DNA from: Oceanospirillaceae bacterium
GTDB taxonomy: Bacteria > Pseudomonadota > Gammaproteobacteria > Pseudomonadales > Balneatricaceae
Length of the DNA stretch: 64,000 nt
Direction: 5' to 3'
Assembly (NCBI GenBank): GCA_029938085.1
Contig: JAPYOS010000008.1
Coordinates: 62,001-126,000, forward strand
Under the pieces are notes generated by a model, which was not told where the DNA came from, did no database searches, and saw only the letters and a program-made list of their open reading frames with translations. Below, one piece after another: positions 36,460 through 45,473 of this stretch. The position numbers were made by a program, and so were the translations under genes. Numbering within the stretch: position 1 is the stretch's first letter; each line of letters starts with the position of its first letter.

Positions 36460-37674
36460 TTAACTAACACTTAGCCTCAAACGAGCAACTGGCCGCTCAT
36501 CAATGACAATATGAATGGCTGCTGTAATCAGCGCAATGATTGCAGCTGCCCACCATACTTTGTCGTAGTTGCCCGTGGTGTCGTATAAATAACCGCCAAT
36601 CCAAACCCCCAAAAAAGAGCCTAACTGATGGTTAAGAAATACAATGCCGTACAAGCTGCCCATGTGTTTAAGGCCAAACATTTGAGCCACTAAACCGGAT
36701 GTAGGGGGTACGGTGGCAAGCCACAAAAAGCCGGTAACAATGGAGAACAAATACACGCTGGTGGTGCTAATAGGCGCTAACATAAAGGCGGCAATGACCG
36801 CGGCTCGGCAAAAATAAATTATACCCAGCAAGTTCTTTTTAGAATATTTGCTAGACCAAGCGCCGAACAATAAACAGCCAAATATATTAAATAAACCAAT
36901 GAGCGACAAGCTGATGACGGCGACATGAGCGCCAAAACCATTGTCCGACAAGTAGGCTGGCATGTGTACGGTGATAAAGGCCAGCTGAAAGCCACATACA
37001 AAGAAACCTGCAATCAACAACCAATAATGCACATGACCACTGGCTTCTTTTAACGCTTGGTTTAAGGTTTGCTGGTCATCTGCTCCGGTTGCATTACGTT
37101 GCTGCGCATCACCACGAAATGGCACCGACAATAGCAACATACACAAAGAGCCTGACGCCAATATAAGTAGTGCAATTTGCCAGCCGTAAGTGGTGATGAA
37201 TTCTTGAGCTACGGGTATGACCAGCAACTGACCAAACGAGCCTGCGGCTGTGCCTAAACCGAGGGCAAAACCACGTTTTTCTTCGGCCACCATGCGTGCC
37301 AAAGCCGGCAACACCACACCAAAACCGGTGCCCGCAATGCCCATACCCACAAGGATGCCTGCACCAATGTGTAAGTCCCAATGGTCACCGGCGGTAGCGG
37401 TGATGTATAAACCCAAGGCATAGGCTAGCGAGCCAATAACAATGGATTTTACCGTGCCAAAACGATCGGCAATGGCACCCGCAATAGGCTGAAACAAGCC
37501 CCAACATAAGTTTTGCAACGCCAAGGAGAAGGCAAACACTTCGCGACCGTAGCCAAATTCGCTAGAAATAGGCGCCATAAAAAAGCCAAACGAAGAGCGC
37601 ATACCAAAGTTAACGGCAAGCAACAGGCAGGCACAAAAAACCACAAAGCTGACGAGTTTTACTGGGGTGGTCAT
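36460..37674 (-). CDS. Major facilitator superfamily transporter
   Basis: 404 residues with about twelve membrane segments. The loop after segment two reads GAIADRFGTVKS, the MFS signature, and a charged central loop (about 190-215) separates the halves. Sequence near the N-terminus (NFGMRSSFGFFMAPISSEFGYGR) and AGTGFGVVLPALARMV suggest the OFA/monocarboxylate branch. Substrate is likely an organic acid, but this is a family inference. It is single, convergent with trhO and followed upstream by yajQ. Confidence 0.87.
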   Translation of the reverse strand: MTTPVKLVSFVVFCACLLLAVNFGMRSSFGFFMAPISSEFGYGREVFAFSLALQNLCWGLFQPIAGAIADRFGTVKSIVIGSLAYALGLYITATAGDHWDLHIGAGILVGMGIAGTGFGVVLPALARMVAEEKRGFALGLGTAAGSFGQLLVIPVAQEFITTYGWQIALLILASGSLCMLLLSVPFRGDAQQRNATGADDQQTLNQALKEASGHVHYWLLIAGFFVCGFQLAFITVHMPAYLSDNGFGAHVAVISLSLIGLFNIFGCLLFGAWSSKYSKKNLLGIIYFCRAAVIAAFMLAPISTTSVYLFSIVTGFLWLATVPPTSGLVAQMFGLKHMGSLYGIVFLNHQLGSFLGVWIGGYLYDTTGNYDKVWWAAAIIALITAAIHIVIDERPVARLRLSVS

Positions 37675-37716
37675 ACGCTGTTTAAATCCTTTTATAGTAC
37701 ACAGAGATTGAGAGGG

Positions 37717-38199
37717 TTAGTCTCTAAAGTTAGTAAACTGTAGCGGCATGTCGAATTCGCCTTCGCGCAAACCGGCAATGGCTTGTTGTAGATCGTCGCG
37801 TTTTTTGCCCGTAACACGGACTTGATCGCCCTGCACTTGGCTTTGCACTTTAAGCTTCTTCTCTTTTAGAAACTTAACTACTTTTTTAGCCAACTCTCTT
37901 TCTAAGCCCGACTTCATCAACACCACTTGGCTGCTCTTCATATTGGTGGTTTCTGGGTCTTTAACCTCTAAACAACGGATATCAATACCCCGCTTGATCA
38001 GCTTTTCGTGCAAAATAGGCAACATTTGCTGCAACTGAAACTCAACATCGGCACGCATGGTAACCATGTCTTCGCCTTGATCAAAGCTCGCGTTAACCCC
38101 TTTAAAGTCATAACGGGTGGTTACTTCGCGGTTAGCTTGGTCAAGGGCGTTGGACACTTCGTGGGCGTCAAGTTCGGAAACCACATCAAATGATGGCAT
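37717..38199 (-). CDS. yajQ: YajQ family nucleotide-binding protein
   Basis: 160 residues, the standard length. MPSFDVVSELD, NREVTTRYDFKG, LEVKDPE and the C-terminal VRVTGKKRDDLQ are family constants. YajQ binds nucleotides; in Xanthomonas and others it binds cyclic di-GMP and affects transcription and virulence. The gene is single, divergent from panE with 55 bases between them. Confidence 0.95.
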   Translation of the reverse strand: MPSFDVVSELDAHEVSNALDQANREVTTRYDFKGVNASFDQGEDMVTMRADVEFQLQQMLPILHEKLIKRGIDIRCLEVKDPETTNMKSSQVVLMKSGLERELAKKVVKFLKEKKLKVQSQVQGDQVRVTGKKRDDLQQAIAGLREGEFDMPLQFTNFRD

Positions 38200-38254
38200 T
38201 AGTAAATTCCTTTGTTAAAATACGGGACAAATTTTAATGGTAATATTGTAACCC

Positions 38255-39205
38255 ATGACTCGTCTTTCATCCTACCCTTGGCACATATCTGGTGTTGGTG
38301 CTATTGGCAGCCTCTGGGCTAGCAGTTTAGCTCAGCACGGTGTGCCCGTGAGCCTATTGCTCAAGGATGAGCAGCAACTCAATCAATATCACACAACGGC
38401 TGGCATCCATTTGTTGGATAGTGTGCAAACATGGGTGGCCACGCCCCAGGCTTATACTCCAGCCCAGCCACCCAAGGTCATCCACCACCTACTCGTTTGT
38501 TGTAAGGCCTATGCCACCCTAGACGCCGTGCTGCCATGGCGCAACCAGTTAGCCGACAATGCCACCATTGTATTGCTACAAAATGGTATGGGCAGCGCTC
38601 AAGCGTTACAAACGGTATTGCCTAAGGCTAACATTTATTGTGCCACCAGCACCGATGGAGCTTGGCGCAAAGGCCCTTTTGATGTGGTACGTGCGGGTGT
38701 GGGCCAAACCTTAATTGGCAGCTTTAGTGACCATTTGAACAACACCGAAATTCCTCCTGCCATACATGACTTATTAGGTCATCTAGAACAGCCGCCCACC
38801 CTTAAGTTGGCATGGCACACCGACATCCGCGTGCCACTGTGGCACAAGCTGGCCATCAACAGTGTGATTAATGCACTAACGGCGATCTACCAGTGCTCAA
38901 ACGGCAGCTTAATTGATCACCCGTCGGCTTGGCCACGGTTACAACAATTGTGTGCAGAAACTCAAGACGTGATGGCCAGAGAAGGGGTGGTGCCAATGGG
39001 CCAAGGCTTGCTCAACACCAGCAGGCGGATACTACAACAAACCGCCAACAACAAATCGTCCATGCTGCAAGACTGCCTAGCCGGCCGTACTACAGAAATC
39101 GAGGCGATTAATGGCTATATTATTCAACAAGGCGCCCTGTATCGCCTACCTTGCGCAGGCCACAAACAGGTTTGCGAAGATTTACGACGCATTTGTGCAA
39201 CTTAA
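38255..39205 (+). CDS. panE: 2-dehydropantoate 2-reductase
   Basis: 316 residues. The N-terminal Rossmann loop is GVGAIGS (about 14-20). The catalytic region holds the conserved lysine and asparagine of KLAINSVINALTA near 206-218, and the C-terminal helical domain ends with the usual TEIEAINGYI block. It reduces ketopantoate to pantoate with NADPH for coenzyme A synthesis. It precedes astA by 67 bases, perhaps with separate promoters, since TATAAT lies at 39234-39239. Confidence 0.9.
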   Translation: MTRLSSYPWHISGVGAIGSLWASSLAQHGVPVSLLLKDEQQLNQYHTTAGIHLLDSVQTWVATPQAYTPAQPPKVIHHLLVCCKAYATLDAVLPWRNQLADNATIVLLQNGMGSAQALQTVLPKANIYCATSTDGAWRKGPFDVVRAGVGQTLIGSFSDHLNNTEIPPAIHDLLGHLEQPPTLKLAWHTDIRVPLWHKLAINSVINALTAIYQCSNGSLIDHPSAWPRLQQLCAETQDVMAREGVVPMGQGLLNTSRRILQQTANNKSSMLQDCLAGRTTEIEAINGYIIQQGALYRLPCAGHKQVCEDLRRICAT

Positions 39206-39272
39206 GCCTTGCCCCTAAATAGGCAACTGCCCGTATAATAAGCCTTTATTGGTTACTCATGGCTGGCTCACA

Positions 39273-40319
39273 ATGTTAGTTATCCGTCCTATCGGTCCAC
39301 AAGACCAAGACGCTTTGTATCAAATTGCCGTAGATTCTGGTGTAGGTTTTACTTCCCTACCCATTAACCGCGACGTTCTTAACGAAAAAATTGCACGCTC
39401 CGTTGCATCTTTTTCTAAACCCTTAGACGCTCCCGACGACGAAGGTTATCTGTTTGTACTAGAAGACACAGAAACCGGCGAAGTGATGGGCACCACGGCT
39501 ATTGAAGCCAGCGTTGGCACCCGCGCGCCCTTTTATCATTACCATCGCCAAACCGTAGTACACGCGTCACCCACTTTAGAAGTCCATAACAAAATGGAAG
39601 TGCTCACCTTGTGTAACCATTACACGGGTTGCGCCGAAGTATGTACCTTGTTTTTGCAAGAGGCCCACCGCAACGGTACCAATGGCCGTTTGTTGTCTAA
39701 AAGCCGGTTTTTGTTTATGGCGCAATTTGCCGAGCGTTTTGGCAGCAAAGTGATTGCAGAAATGCGCGGAGTTAATGACGCCTCTGGCAATTCGCCGTTT
39801 TGGCACTGGTTAGGCACCCACTTTTTCTCCATGGAATTTAAGCAGGCCGATTACCTTGTGGGCTTAGGCAACAAAGTGTTTATTGCCGAACTAATGCCCA
39901 AATACCCGCTGTATGTGAACTTACTGAGCCCAGAAGCCCAATCGGTCATCAGCCATGTGCATGAAAAAACCAAACCGGCATTACGCCTGTTAGAAAAAGA
40001 AGGTTTTCAGCACATCGGTTATGTGGATATTTTTGATGCTGGCCCTACGGTCGAATCTCAACTCAAAGACGTGAGCTCGGTTAAAAACAGCGCCATATTC
40101 AAGGTTAAAATAGCCTCACTTAACGCCGATGCCGAGCTATATTTGATTAGTAATACAGAATTAGAAAACTTCCGCAGCAGTATTGTACCTGTGTCGTTTG
40201 ATGATCAAGGCAACGCTATCATTAGTGATGAAACCGCCACCGGCCTGCACTTAACTGAACAAAGCCTATGCCGCCTAGTGGCAGTAGAGGCGTACTACAA
40301 AACACTTCAACGCCTGTAA
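39273..40319 (+). CDS. astA: Arginine N-succinyltransferase
   Basis: 348 residues from the ATG at the conserved MLVIRPI; an upstream start adds eight residues. The whole protein matches AstA: FTSLPINRDVL, the middle HNKMEVLTLCNHYTGC, EMRGVNDASGNSPFWHWLG and the FDAGPTVES block near residue 250. AstA adds succinyl-CoA to the alpha-amino group of arginine, the first step of the AST pathway. The remaining genes astB, astC, astD and astE are not next to it. It is followed after 19 bases by a thiamine-diphosphate enzyme, likely in one transcript. Confidence 0.92.
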   Translation: MLVIRPIGPQDQDALYQIAVDSGVGFTSLPINRDVLNEKIARSVASFSKPLDAPDDEGYLFVLEDTETGEVMGTTAIEASVGTRAPFYHYHRQTVVHASPTLEVHNKMEVLTLCNHYTGCAEVCTLFLQEAHRNGTNGRLLSKSRFLFMAQFAERFGSKVIAEMRGVNDASGNSPFWHWLGTHFFSMEFKQADYLVGLGNKVFIAELMPKYPLYVNLLSPEAQSVISHVHEKTKPALRLLEKEGFQHIGYVDIFDAGPTVESQLKDVSSVKNSAIFKVKIASLNADAELYLISNTELENFRSSIVPVSFDDQGNAIISDETATGLHLTEQSLCRLVAVEAYYKTLQRL

Positions 40320-40338
40320 CTTACAAACGGAATCTCCA

Positions 40339-42009
40339 ATGACCACTCATATGAAATCAGGCGGCGAACTCGTTGTAGACGCCTTAGAAGCCCATGGCGT
40401 TAAACAATTGTTTTGTGTGCCCGGCGAAAGCTATTTAGAAGTTTTAGACGCACTACATGACAGCCCAATTACCGCCACCAGTGCCCGCCAAGAAGGCGGT
40501 GCCGCCATGATGGCCGAAGCCTGGGGCAAACTCCACGGCACACCGGGCATTTGTTTTGTGACCCGTGGCCCCGGCGCCACCAATGCCAGTGCCGGTATTC
40601 ATGTGGCCCAGCAAGACTCGACGCCCATGATTTTATTTATTGGCCAAATCAATAGCCAATTGCGCCACCGCGAAGCCTTTCAAGAAGTGGATTATGGTCA
40701 ATACCTCGGCTCCATGGCCAAGTGGGTGGCAGAAATAGATTCCACCGAACGCATTACCGAAATGGTGAGCCGTGCATGGTCTGTGGCCACCAGCGGCCGC
40801 CCAGGGCCGGTGGTATTAGTATTGCCAGAAGACACCTTATCGGGGCAGGCCGCCAGCACCAAAGTCAAACCCTTTACCACCTTAGAAACCTACCCAAGCC
40901 CTGAACACTTGCAGCAAATGGCGCACAGGGTGGAACAAGCTAATGCACCTATTATAGTATTAGGTGGTAGCCGCTGGTGTGCCGACTCTGTGGCTCAGGT
41001 TGAGGCCTTTGCCGAGGCATTTGCCCTGCCAGTGGCCTGCTCATTTCGTCGCCAAATGTTGTTTAACCACCATCACCCCCACTACGCCGGCGACGTGGGT
41101 TTAGGCATTAACCCTAAACTTGCAACCACCATTGCCGACGCCGATTTAGTCATCCTCATGGGCGGGCGTTTTTCAGAGGTGCCATCGCAAAACTATGAAC
41201 TGTTAGGGGTGCAAAGTGCTCGCCAACAATTGATTCATATCCATGCCTGTGCAGAAGAGCTAGGACGTGTATACCGTGCTGATTTAGCCATTCACGCCAG
41301 CCCTAAAGCGCTGGCCGCTGGGCTTTCTCAGCTGTCGCCCACTATTAAACCGTCACAAGAACGTGTAGACCATGTGGCCCACTGCCATAACAATTATCAA
41401 CAGTGGTCCACTTTGCCTACTCAGGCACACCCAGGTGCTGTGCAAATGCCAGCCGTTATGGCCCACTTAAGCAACAGCCTACCCGCCGATACCATTATCA
41501 CCAACGGTGCCGGCAACTACGCCACGTGGATTCATCGTTTTTGGAAATTTAGCCACTATGGCACGCAGTTAGCACCCACTAGCGGATCTATGGGCTATGG
41601 TTTACCAGCGGCCGTTGCGGCCAAAATCGCCGAGCCTCATAAAACCGTGGTTTGTTTTGCTGGTGATGGCTGTTTTCAAATGACCATGCAGGAATTTGGC
41701 ACCGCGGTGCAACAACAGGCCAACATTATTGTATTGGTGATTGATAATGGCATGTATGGCACCATCCGTATGCATCAAGAGCACCATTTCCCCAGCCGCG
41801 TTAGTGCTACAGATTTGGTTAACCCAGACTTTTGCGCGCTGGCCAAAGCCTATGGTACGTTTGCCACACAAGTGACCCACACAGACCAGTTTCCTCAAGC
41901 CTTAGAGGCTGCCATGGCGGCTGGAACACCCGCGTTAATTCACATTAAACTAGACCCCCAAGCGTTAACGCCCAACCTAACGTTAAACCAAATCCGTGAC
42001 GGTGCATAA
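40339..42009 (+). CDS. Thiamine-diphosphate-dependent enzyme, acetolactate-synthase-like
   Basis: 556 residues with three domains in order: pyrimidine-binding (about 1-175; catalytic glutamate 52 in ARQEGG), central (about 195-330) and diphosphate-binding (about 370-535; GDGCFQMTMQEFGTAV with the metal-binding block ending in VIDNGMYG). The central domain lacks obvious FAD-binding features, so classical acetolactate synthase activity is doubtful. Decarboxylases and carboligases of this fold act on 2-oxo acids. It lies in a run with astA, a GlcG-like protein and an M20 amidohydrolase. The reaction is not known. Confidence 0.85.
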   Translation: MTTHMKSGGELVVDALEAHGVKQLFCVPGESYLEVLDALHDSPITATSARQEGGAAMMAEAWGKLHGTPGICFVTRGPGATNASAGIHVAQQDSTPMILFIGQINSQLRHREAFQEVDYGQYLGSMAKWVAEIDSTERITEMVSRAWSVATSGRPGPVVLVLPEDTLSGQAASTKVKPFTTLETYPSPEHLQQMAHRVEQANAPIIVLGGSRWCADSVAQVEAFAEAFALPVACSFRRQMLFNHHHPHYAGDVGLGINPKLATTIADADLVILMGGRFSEVPSQNYELLGVQSARQQLIHIHACAEELGRVYRADLAIHASPKALAAGLSQLSPTIKPSQERVDHVAHCHNNYQQWSTLPTQAHPGAVQMPAVMAHLSNSLPADTIITNGAGNYATWIHRFWKFSHYGTQLAPTSGSMGYGLPAAVAAKIAEPHKTVVCFAGDGCFQMTMQEFGTAVQQQANIIVLVIDNGMYGTIRMHQEHHFPSRVSATDLVNPDFCALAKAYGTFATQVTHTDQFPQALEAAMAAGTPALIHIKLDPQALTPNLTLNQIRDGA

Positions 42010-42032
42010 GCCATATTGATGATGAATATGGC
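42010..42032 (+). terminator. Possible terminator hairpin
   Basis: GCCATATT, a 7-base loop and AATATGGC starting at the base after the stop of the thiamine-diphosphate enzyme gene. It is followed only by CGTTT, so the run of T is weak. It may separate this gene from the downstream heme-binding/GlcG-like gene. Confidence 0.45.
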
Positions 42033-42145
42033 CGTTTAAGCCCTACTAAAGTCGAATGCAGGCTAATTTTACATGCCTAACTCGGCTATGATGTTGCCCA
42101 TACAAAATTCTTGTGTCTAATACGCCACACTATTGGGAGCCTCTC

Positions 42146-42574
42146 ATGGCCGAACTATCATTAAGCCGCTCAAAGCGCATCATTAATGCCACCCTTACCA
42201 GAGGCAAGGCACTTGGACTCAACCCGTTATCCGTCGTCGTACTCGACAGTGGCGGCCACGTTAAGGCCTTTGAACGCCAAGACGGCGCCTCTCCTGGTCG
42301 TTTTGCTATCGCCCAAGCCAAAGCCTATGGTGTGGTGATGTTAGGCATGCCCGGCAGTGCACAAATGACCAGGGCCGAAGCTCAGCCTTATTTTATCGTC
42401 ACTGCAAACGCAGCCTTAGACGGCAAAATGATTCCCGTACCGGGTGGTGTGTTGATCCAAAATGAAAGCGGCCATACATTAGGCGCGCTAGGTGTGACTG
42501 GCGACACGTCTGACAACGATTTGTTGGCAGCTATAGCTGGCATAGAAGCGGTAGGACTAATCGCGATAGGGTAA
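42146..42574 (+). CDS. GlcG/HbpS-like protein
   Basis: 142 residues from the ATG that has GGGAG six bases upstream; a longer frame of 11 residues begins at a GTG. The DUF336/GlcG domain covers the protein: LNPLSVVVLDSGGHVKAFERQDGA near the start and PVPGGVLIQ and GALGVTGD towards the end. GlcG is found in glycolate operons and HbpS binds heme; no catalytic site is known. Glycolate oxidase genes are not adjacent here. Confidence 0.82.
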   Translation: MAELSLSRSKRIINATLTRGKALGLNPLSVVVLDSGGHVKAFERQDGASPGRFAIAQAKAYGVVMLGMPGSAQMTRAEAQPYFIVTANAALDGKMIPVPGGVLIQNESGHTLGALGVTGDTSDNDLLAAIAGIEAVGLIAIG

Positions 42575-42676
42575 TGTTTTAACCCTTTAAACGGCAGTTA
42601 TCCGCCACATATTAGTGACTAACGACTGACAACTATGCCATTATTGGCGTCTTTCAAAGCTCTGAAGATGCCAAGT

Positions 42677-43837
42677 ATGACCACGCTAAAACACGCCTCC
42701 AAAAATCAGATGTCGCACTGGCGTCAACACCTGCATCAACACCCAGAAACGGGCTTTGAAGTGCATGACACGGCAGCGTTTGTGGCCCAAAAACTCATCG
42801 AATTCGGCTTACAGGTGCATACCCAGATTGGTGAAATTGGCGTGGTGGGCGTACTCAAACGCGGCACTTCTAACAAAGCCATCGGTTTACGTGCCGACAT
42901 GGACGCCCTCGCCATTCAAGAGCTCAATGAGTTTACCTACAAGTCACAGAACCACGGCCATATGCACGCCTGTGGCCACGACGGCCATACGGCCATGCTG
43001 CTGGGCGCTGCCCAAGAACTCGCCTCCACGGGCAACTTTGATGGCACCGTGTATTTTATTTTCCAACCCGACGAAGAACACGGCGCGGGTGCGCAATGCA
43101 TGATTGATGACGGTTTGTTTGAACGCTTTCCCATGCAAGCCATCTACGGCCTGCACAATATGCCGGGCATGGCAGCAGGCACAATGGCCATGAATGCCGG
43201 TGGCGTTATGGCCAGCGAAGACAACTTTAAAATTGTAATCAAAGGCCGTGGTGGCCACGCCTCACAACCCCATCACCATATTGACCCATTAGTGATTGGT
43301 GCAGAAATATTATTGGCCTTACAAACCATCGTCTCGCGTAACATCGACCCTGAACTTCAGGCCGTTGTTTCCGCCACTGAATTTGTCACCGACGGCGCGG
43401 TTAACGTCATTCCTAGCACCGTCACTATTACCGGCGATTGCCGAAGTTTTTCGGAAGACGTTCAAGACCTAATTGAAGCACGCATGGGCCAACTGGTACG
43501 TGGCATCTGTGACGCCCATGGCGCAGACCATGAATTCACTTACGACCGCGTATTCTGGGCCACCATCAATACCGCAACAGAAACCCAAGCCGCAGGCCAA
43601 GCCGCCGTCGCCTTGTTAGGCGCAGCAAAAGTAGATTTAGCCTGCCGCCCAAAAACCATCTCAGAAGATTTTGCGAGCATGCTCAGAGTCAAAGCCGGCT
43701 GTTATGTCTTCTTAGGCAACGGTATCGATAGCGTCGGTGGCTGCATGCTCCACAACCCCCATTACGACTTTAACGACGACATCGCCGAAACCGGCGCCGC
43801 CTACTGGGTAACCCTGGTGCAACAAGAGCTAGCCTAA
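42677..43837 (+). CDS. M20-family amidohydrolase (aminoacylase-like)
   Basis: 386 residues from the chosen ATG; an in-frame ATG 14 codons earlier adds sequence unlike the family. Metal sites are visible: ACGHDGHTA near 95-103, the DEEHGAG block with the catalytic glutamate, and GLHNMPG. The dimerisation domain (about 175-290) carries GRGGHASQPHHHIDP. The family hydrolyses N-acyl or amide bonds of amino acids, for example hippurate or N-acetyl amino acids. No closer assignment is possible. The repeat cluster follows its stop by about 12 bases. Confidence 0.85.
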   Translation: MTTLKHASKNQMSHWRQHLHQHPETGFEVHDTAAFVAQKLIEFGLQVHTQIGEIGVVGVLKRGTSNKAIGLRADMDALAIQELNEFTYKSQNHGHMHACGHDGHTAMLLGAAQELASTGNFDGTVYFIFQPDEEHGAGAQCMIDDGLFERFPMQAIYGLHNMPGMAAGTMAMNAGGVMASEDNFKIVIKGRGGHASQPHHHIDPLVIGAEILLALQTIVSRNIDPELQAVVSATEFVTDGAVNVIPSTVTITGDCRSFSEDVQDLIEARMGQLVRGICDAHGADHEFTYDRVFWATINTATETQAAGQAAVALLGAAKVDLACRPKTISEDFASMLRVKAGCYVFLGNGIDSVGGCMLHNPHYDFNDDIAETGAAYWVTLVQQELA

Positions 43838-43849
43838 CCCCTCCCCACC

Positions 43850-43950
43850 GTCATTCCGGCGAAGGCCGGAACCTCCCCAAACCCCGTTATTCTGACCCTA
43901 CCTGTAATTCTGACCCCACCCTGTCATTCTGACGAAGGTCAGAATCCCCC
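43850..43950. repeat. Extragenic palindromic repeat cluster, copy 3
   Basis: GTCATTCCGGCGAAGGCCGGAA, then three degraded GTTATTCTGACC-type units and a complete GTCATTCTGACGAAGGTCAGAAT unit. The family is the same as at 1599, 20062 and 47967. Confidence 0.75.
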
Positions 43951-43955
43951 ACCCC

Positions 43956-44326
43956 ATATACCAAAAACACATAACATAATTAAAATTCGGTATATACACT
44001 TTATTGCATTTTTATCAATAATACGTATTATAGAAGCCACCAACCCGCCCCCTAGAGTTGGTGGTTAACAAAACACTGCAAACGGAACTGCAACTGTAAG
44101 ACATGAAGGATCCAAGCGATACGCTTTGGGTCAACCTCTCCTCTTCTACGTCTTCCATGACCATGACCGACATAGTATTTACCCACACGGACACGGGTAT
44201 GAAGTACGAGTTAAGGACAACCCGCCACTAAGGCAGTGTTTTGCCAGCACGGATGCTGGTGTAAAAGTGCGGGGCAGGATGCCCCGCCGCCTTTCATTCT
44301 TCACCATCAAGTTGAGGCCGCTATCA
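43956..44326. other. Structured non-coding stretch before a broken nuclease gene
   Basis: 371 bases with no convincing gene but with four ordered symmetric elements: the perfect palindrome ATAATACGTATTAT (44018-44031), the 8-bp hairpin CCACCAAC/GTTGGTGG with a 12-base loop (44037-44064), CCAGCA-cgga-TGCTGG (44244-44259) and GCGGGGC-aggat-GCCCCGC (44269-44287). The last two are adjacent. It may be a structured leader, a recombination site or leftover mobile-element end. The longest open frame here (44126-44458) has no recognisable protein features. Confidence 0.4.
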
Positions 44327-45187
44327 ATGGAAAGCCACGACCAAAAATTTGATATTAAACTACCCCCTCCAAGCACTTCAACAACTGTTTGCCCAACCAG
44401 AAGCAGACGCCCTAGGGCCCGAAGTAAGCATCATTCCAATCCGACAAGAGCAGCTTAAACGAAAGCTCGGGGATCGTTTTAGAGAGTTAGACGTACCGTT
44501 AGAAGTCACCTGGCCCAATGGCGAAAAAGAAGCCCTGCTCTTCGTCCTAAAGGAAGAAACAGATCCACGGCGCTTTTCTACCCACCGCTTAGCTCACTAC
44601 TGCCTAGACTTATCTGAACTGCGCAACACAAAACGAGTGGTGCCCGTTGTGATATTTCTACGCGGCCAAACCTTCGATCTGTCGTTACGCTTGGGAGGAA
44701 ACCGCCATACCTATCTAGAATTCATTTATTTAAGCTGCTTATTATCTCAACTCCCGTGGCAAAAATACCAACATAGCAGCAACATTGTTGCACGTCTCAA
44801 CCTGCCCAATATGCACTATGAACAAAAAGACAAGATCCACGTATATGCCCAAGCATTTCGAGGCCTACAACAACTAGAAAGCGACCCCGCCCTACAAGAC
44901 AAATACATCGACTTCATCGACATCTACGCACAACTAAGCAATATCAACATCATTACCCACACGAGGTTCAGCAAATGGAAACCTTCACCCAGCGCAATCA
45001 AAACATCGGAATGCAGCAAGGAATGCAGTAAGGTGAGGCTGCAATATTCACCCGCTTAATGAAATCAAAATTTGGTGGAATTTCTGCATCCATAGAAGCT
45101 AAGATTACTAACGCAGACTGCGATACGCTACTTTTGTGGAGCGACCGTATATTGACTGCCAGCACCCCAGAAGAAGTGTGCCATTAG
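44327..45187 (+). pseudogene. Broken Rpn-type recombination-promoting nuclease / DUF4351 gene
   Basis: It begins MESHDQK in one frame, then continues LILNYPLQAL in the next after a one-base slip at A5T3 (44343-44350). The long middle part (44349-44950) carries the PD-(D/E)XK-like core: EVTWPNGEKEALLFVLKEE and RRFSTHRLAHYCLDL. The frame changes again near 44955, where QQMETFTQRNQ resumes. Then an in-frame TAA sits at 45029-45031 before the DUF4351 tail, GEAAIFTRLMKSKFG to LTASTPEEVCH. Intact Rpn proteins are mobile-element-like nucleases. Two shifts plus a stop make this one a pseudogene. Confidence 0.8.
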
Positions 45188-45328
45188 ACGCTGCCTTTGT
45201 GGAAACTGACCAAGTTAGTTGTCACCTAATAGTTCCAGATTCAACAGCCTATTATCCAAACTAAAAACTTGTTAAAATCTCATACAATTCATGGCTTTAT
45301 AATTCACTGAATGCTCCTGTTTTAGATG

Positions 45329-45373
45329 CTGTTAATCTATTGATCGCTGGTTCAAACCTAGATCGAGGAGCCA
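45329..45373 (+). tRNA. Degenerate 3' half of tRNA-Asn (relic / possible attachment site)
   Basis: 45 bases that align without gaps to the 3' end of E. coli tRNA-Asn as I remember it, about 32 of 45 identical. They comprise the loop CTGTTAA with anticodon GTT, a T-arm GCTGG-TTCAAAC-CTAGA, an acceptor strand TCGAGGA, discriminator G and CCA. The acceptor strand has no partner TCCTCGA upstream, so the 5' half is missing. It is not a working tRNA. Such 3' halves often mark the end of an integrated element. Confidence 0.5.
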
Positions 45374-45387
45374 TCCAAAATATAAAT

Positions 45388-45411
45388 AAGCTGCTTAGAT
45401 GCAGCTTTTTT
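45388..45411 (+). terminator. Rho-independent terminator after the tRNA-Asn relic
   Basis: AGCTGC-ttagat-GCAGCT followed by six T (45406-45411). It lies 15 bases after the tRNA relic and 63 bases before the rdgC start, as a tRNA terminator would. Confidence 0.8.
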
Positions 45412-45473
45412 GTGCCTGTAAAAAATCAAACCTACACCGACTTAAGAAACAACGACCCAAAGAGACTAATTGC

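Noticed and set aside
40339-42009. Acetolactate synthase (ilvB/ilvI)
   Set aside because: No small subunit gene is adjacent, the context is catabolic and FAD-binding features are not evident, so only a general thiamine-diphosphate call is made.
44126-44458. 110-codon frame upstream of the broken nuclease gene
   Set aside because: No recognisable protein features before residue 68. Its end is simply the pre-frameshift start of the Rpn gene, and the rest covers palindromes.
45329-45373. Intact tRNA-Asn gene
   Set aside because: No complementary acceptor strand or D-arm is present upstream, so it cannot fold as a tRNA.
45399-45473. Longer N-terminus for rdgC
   Set aside because: It would begin inside a rho-independent terminator. 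The conserved MWFKNIR start fits the family.
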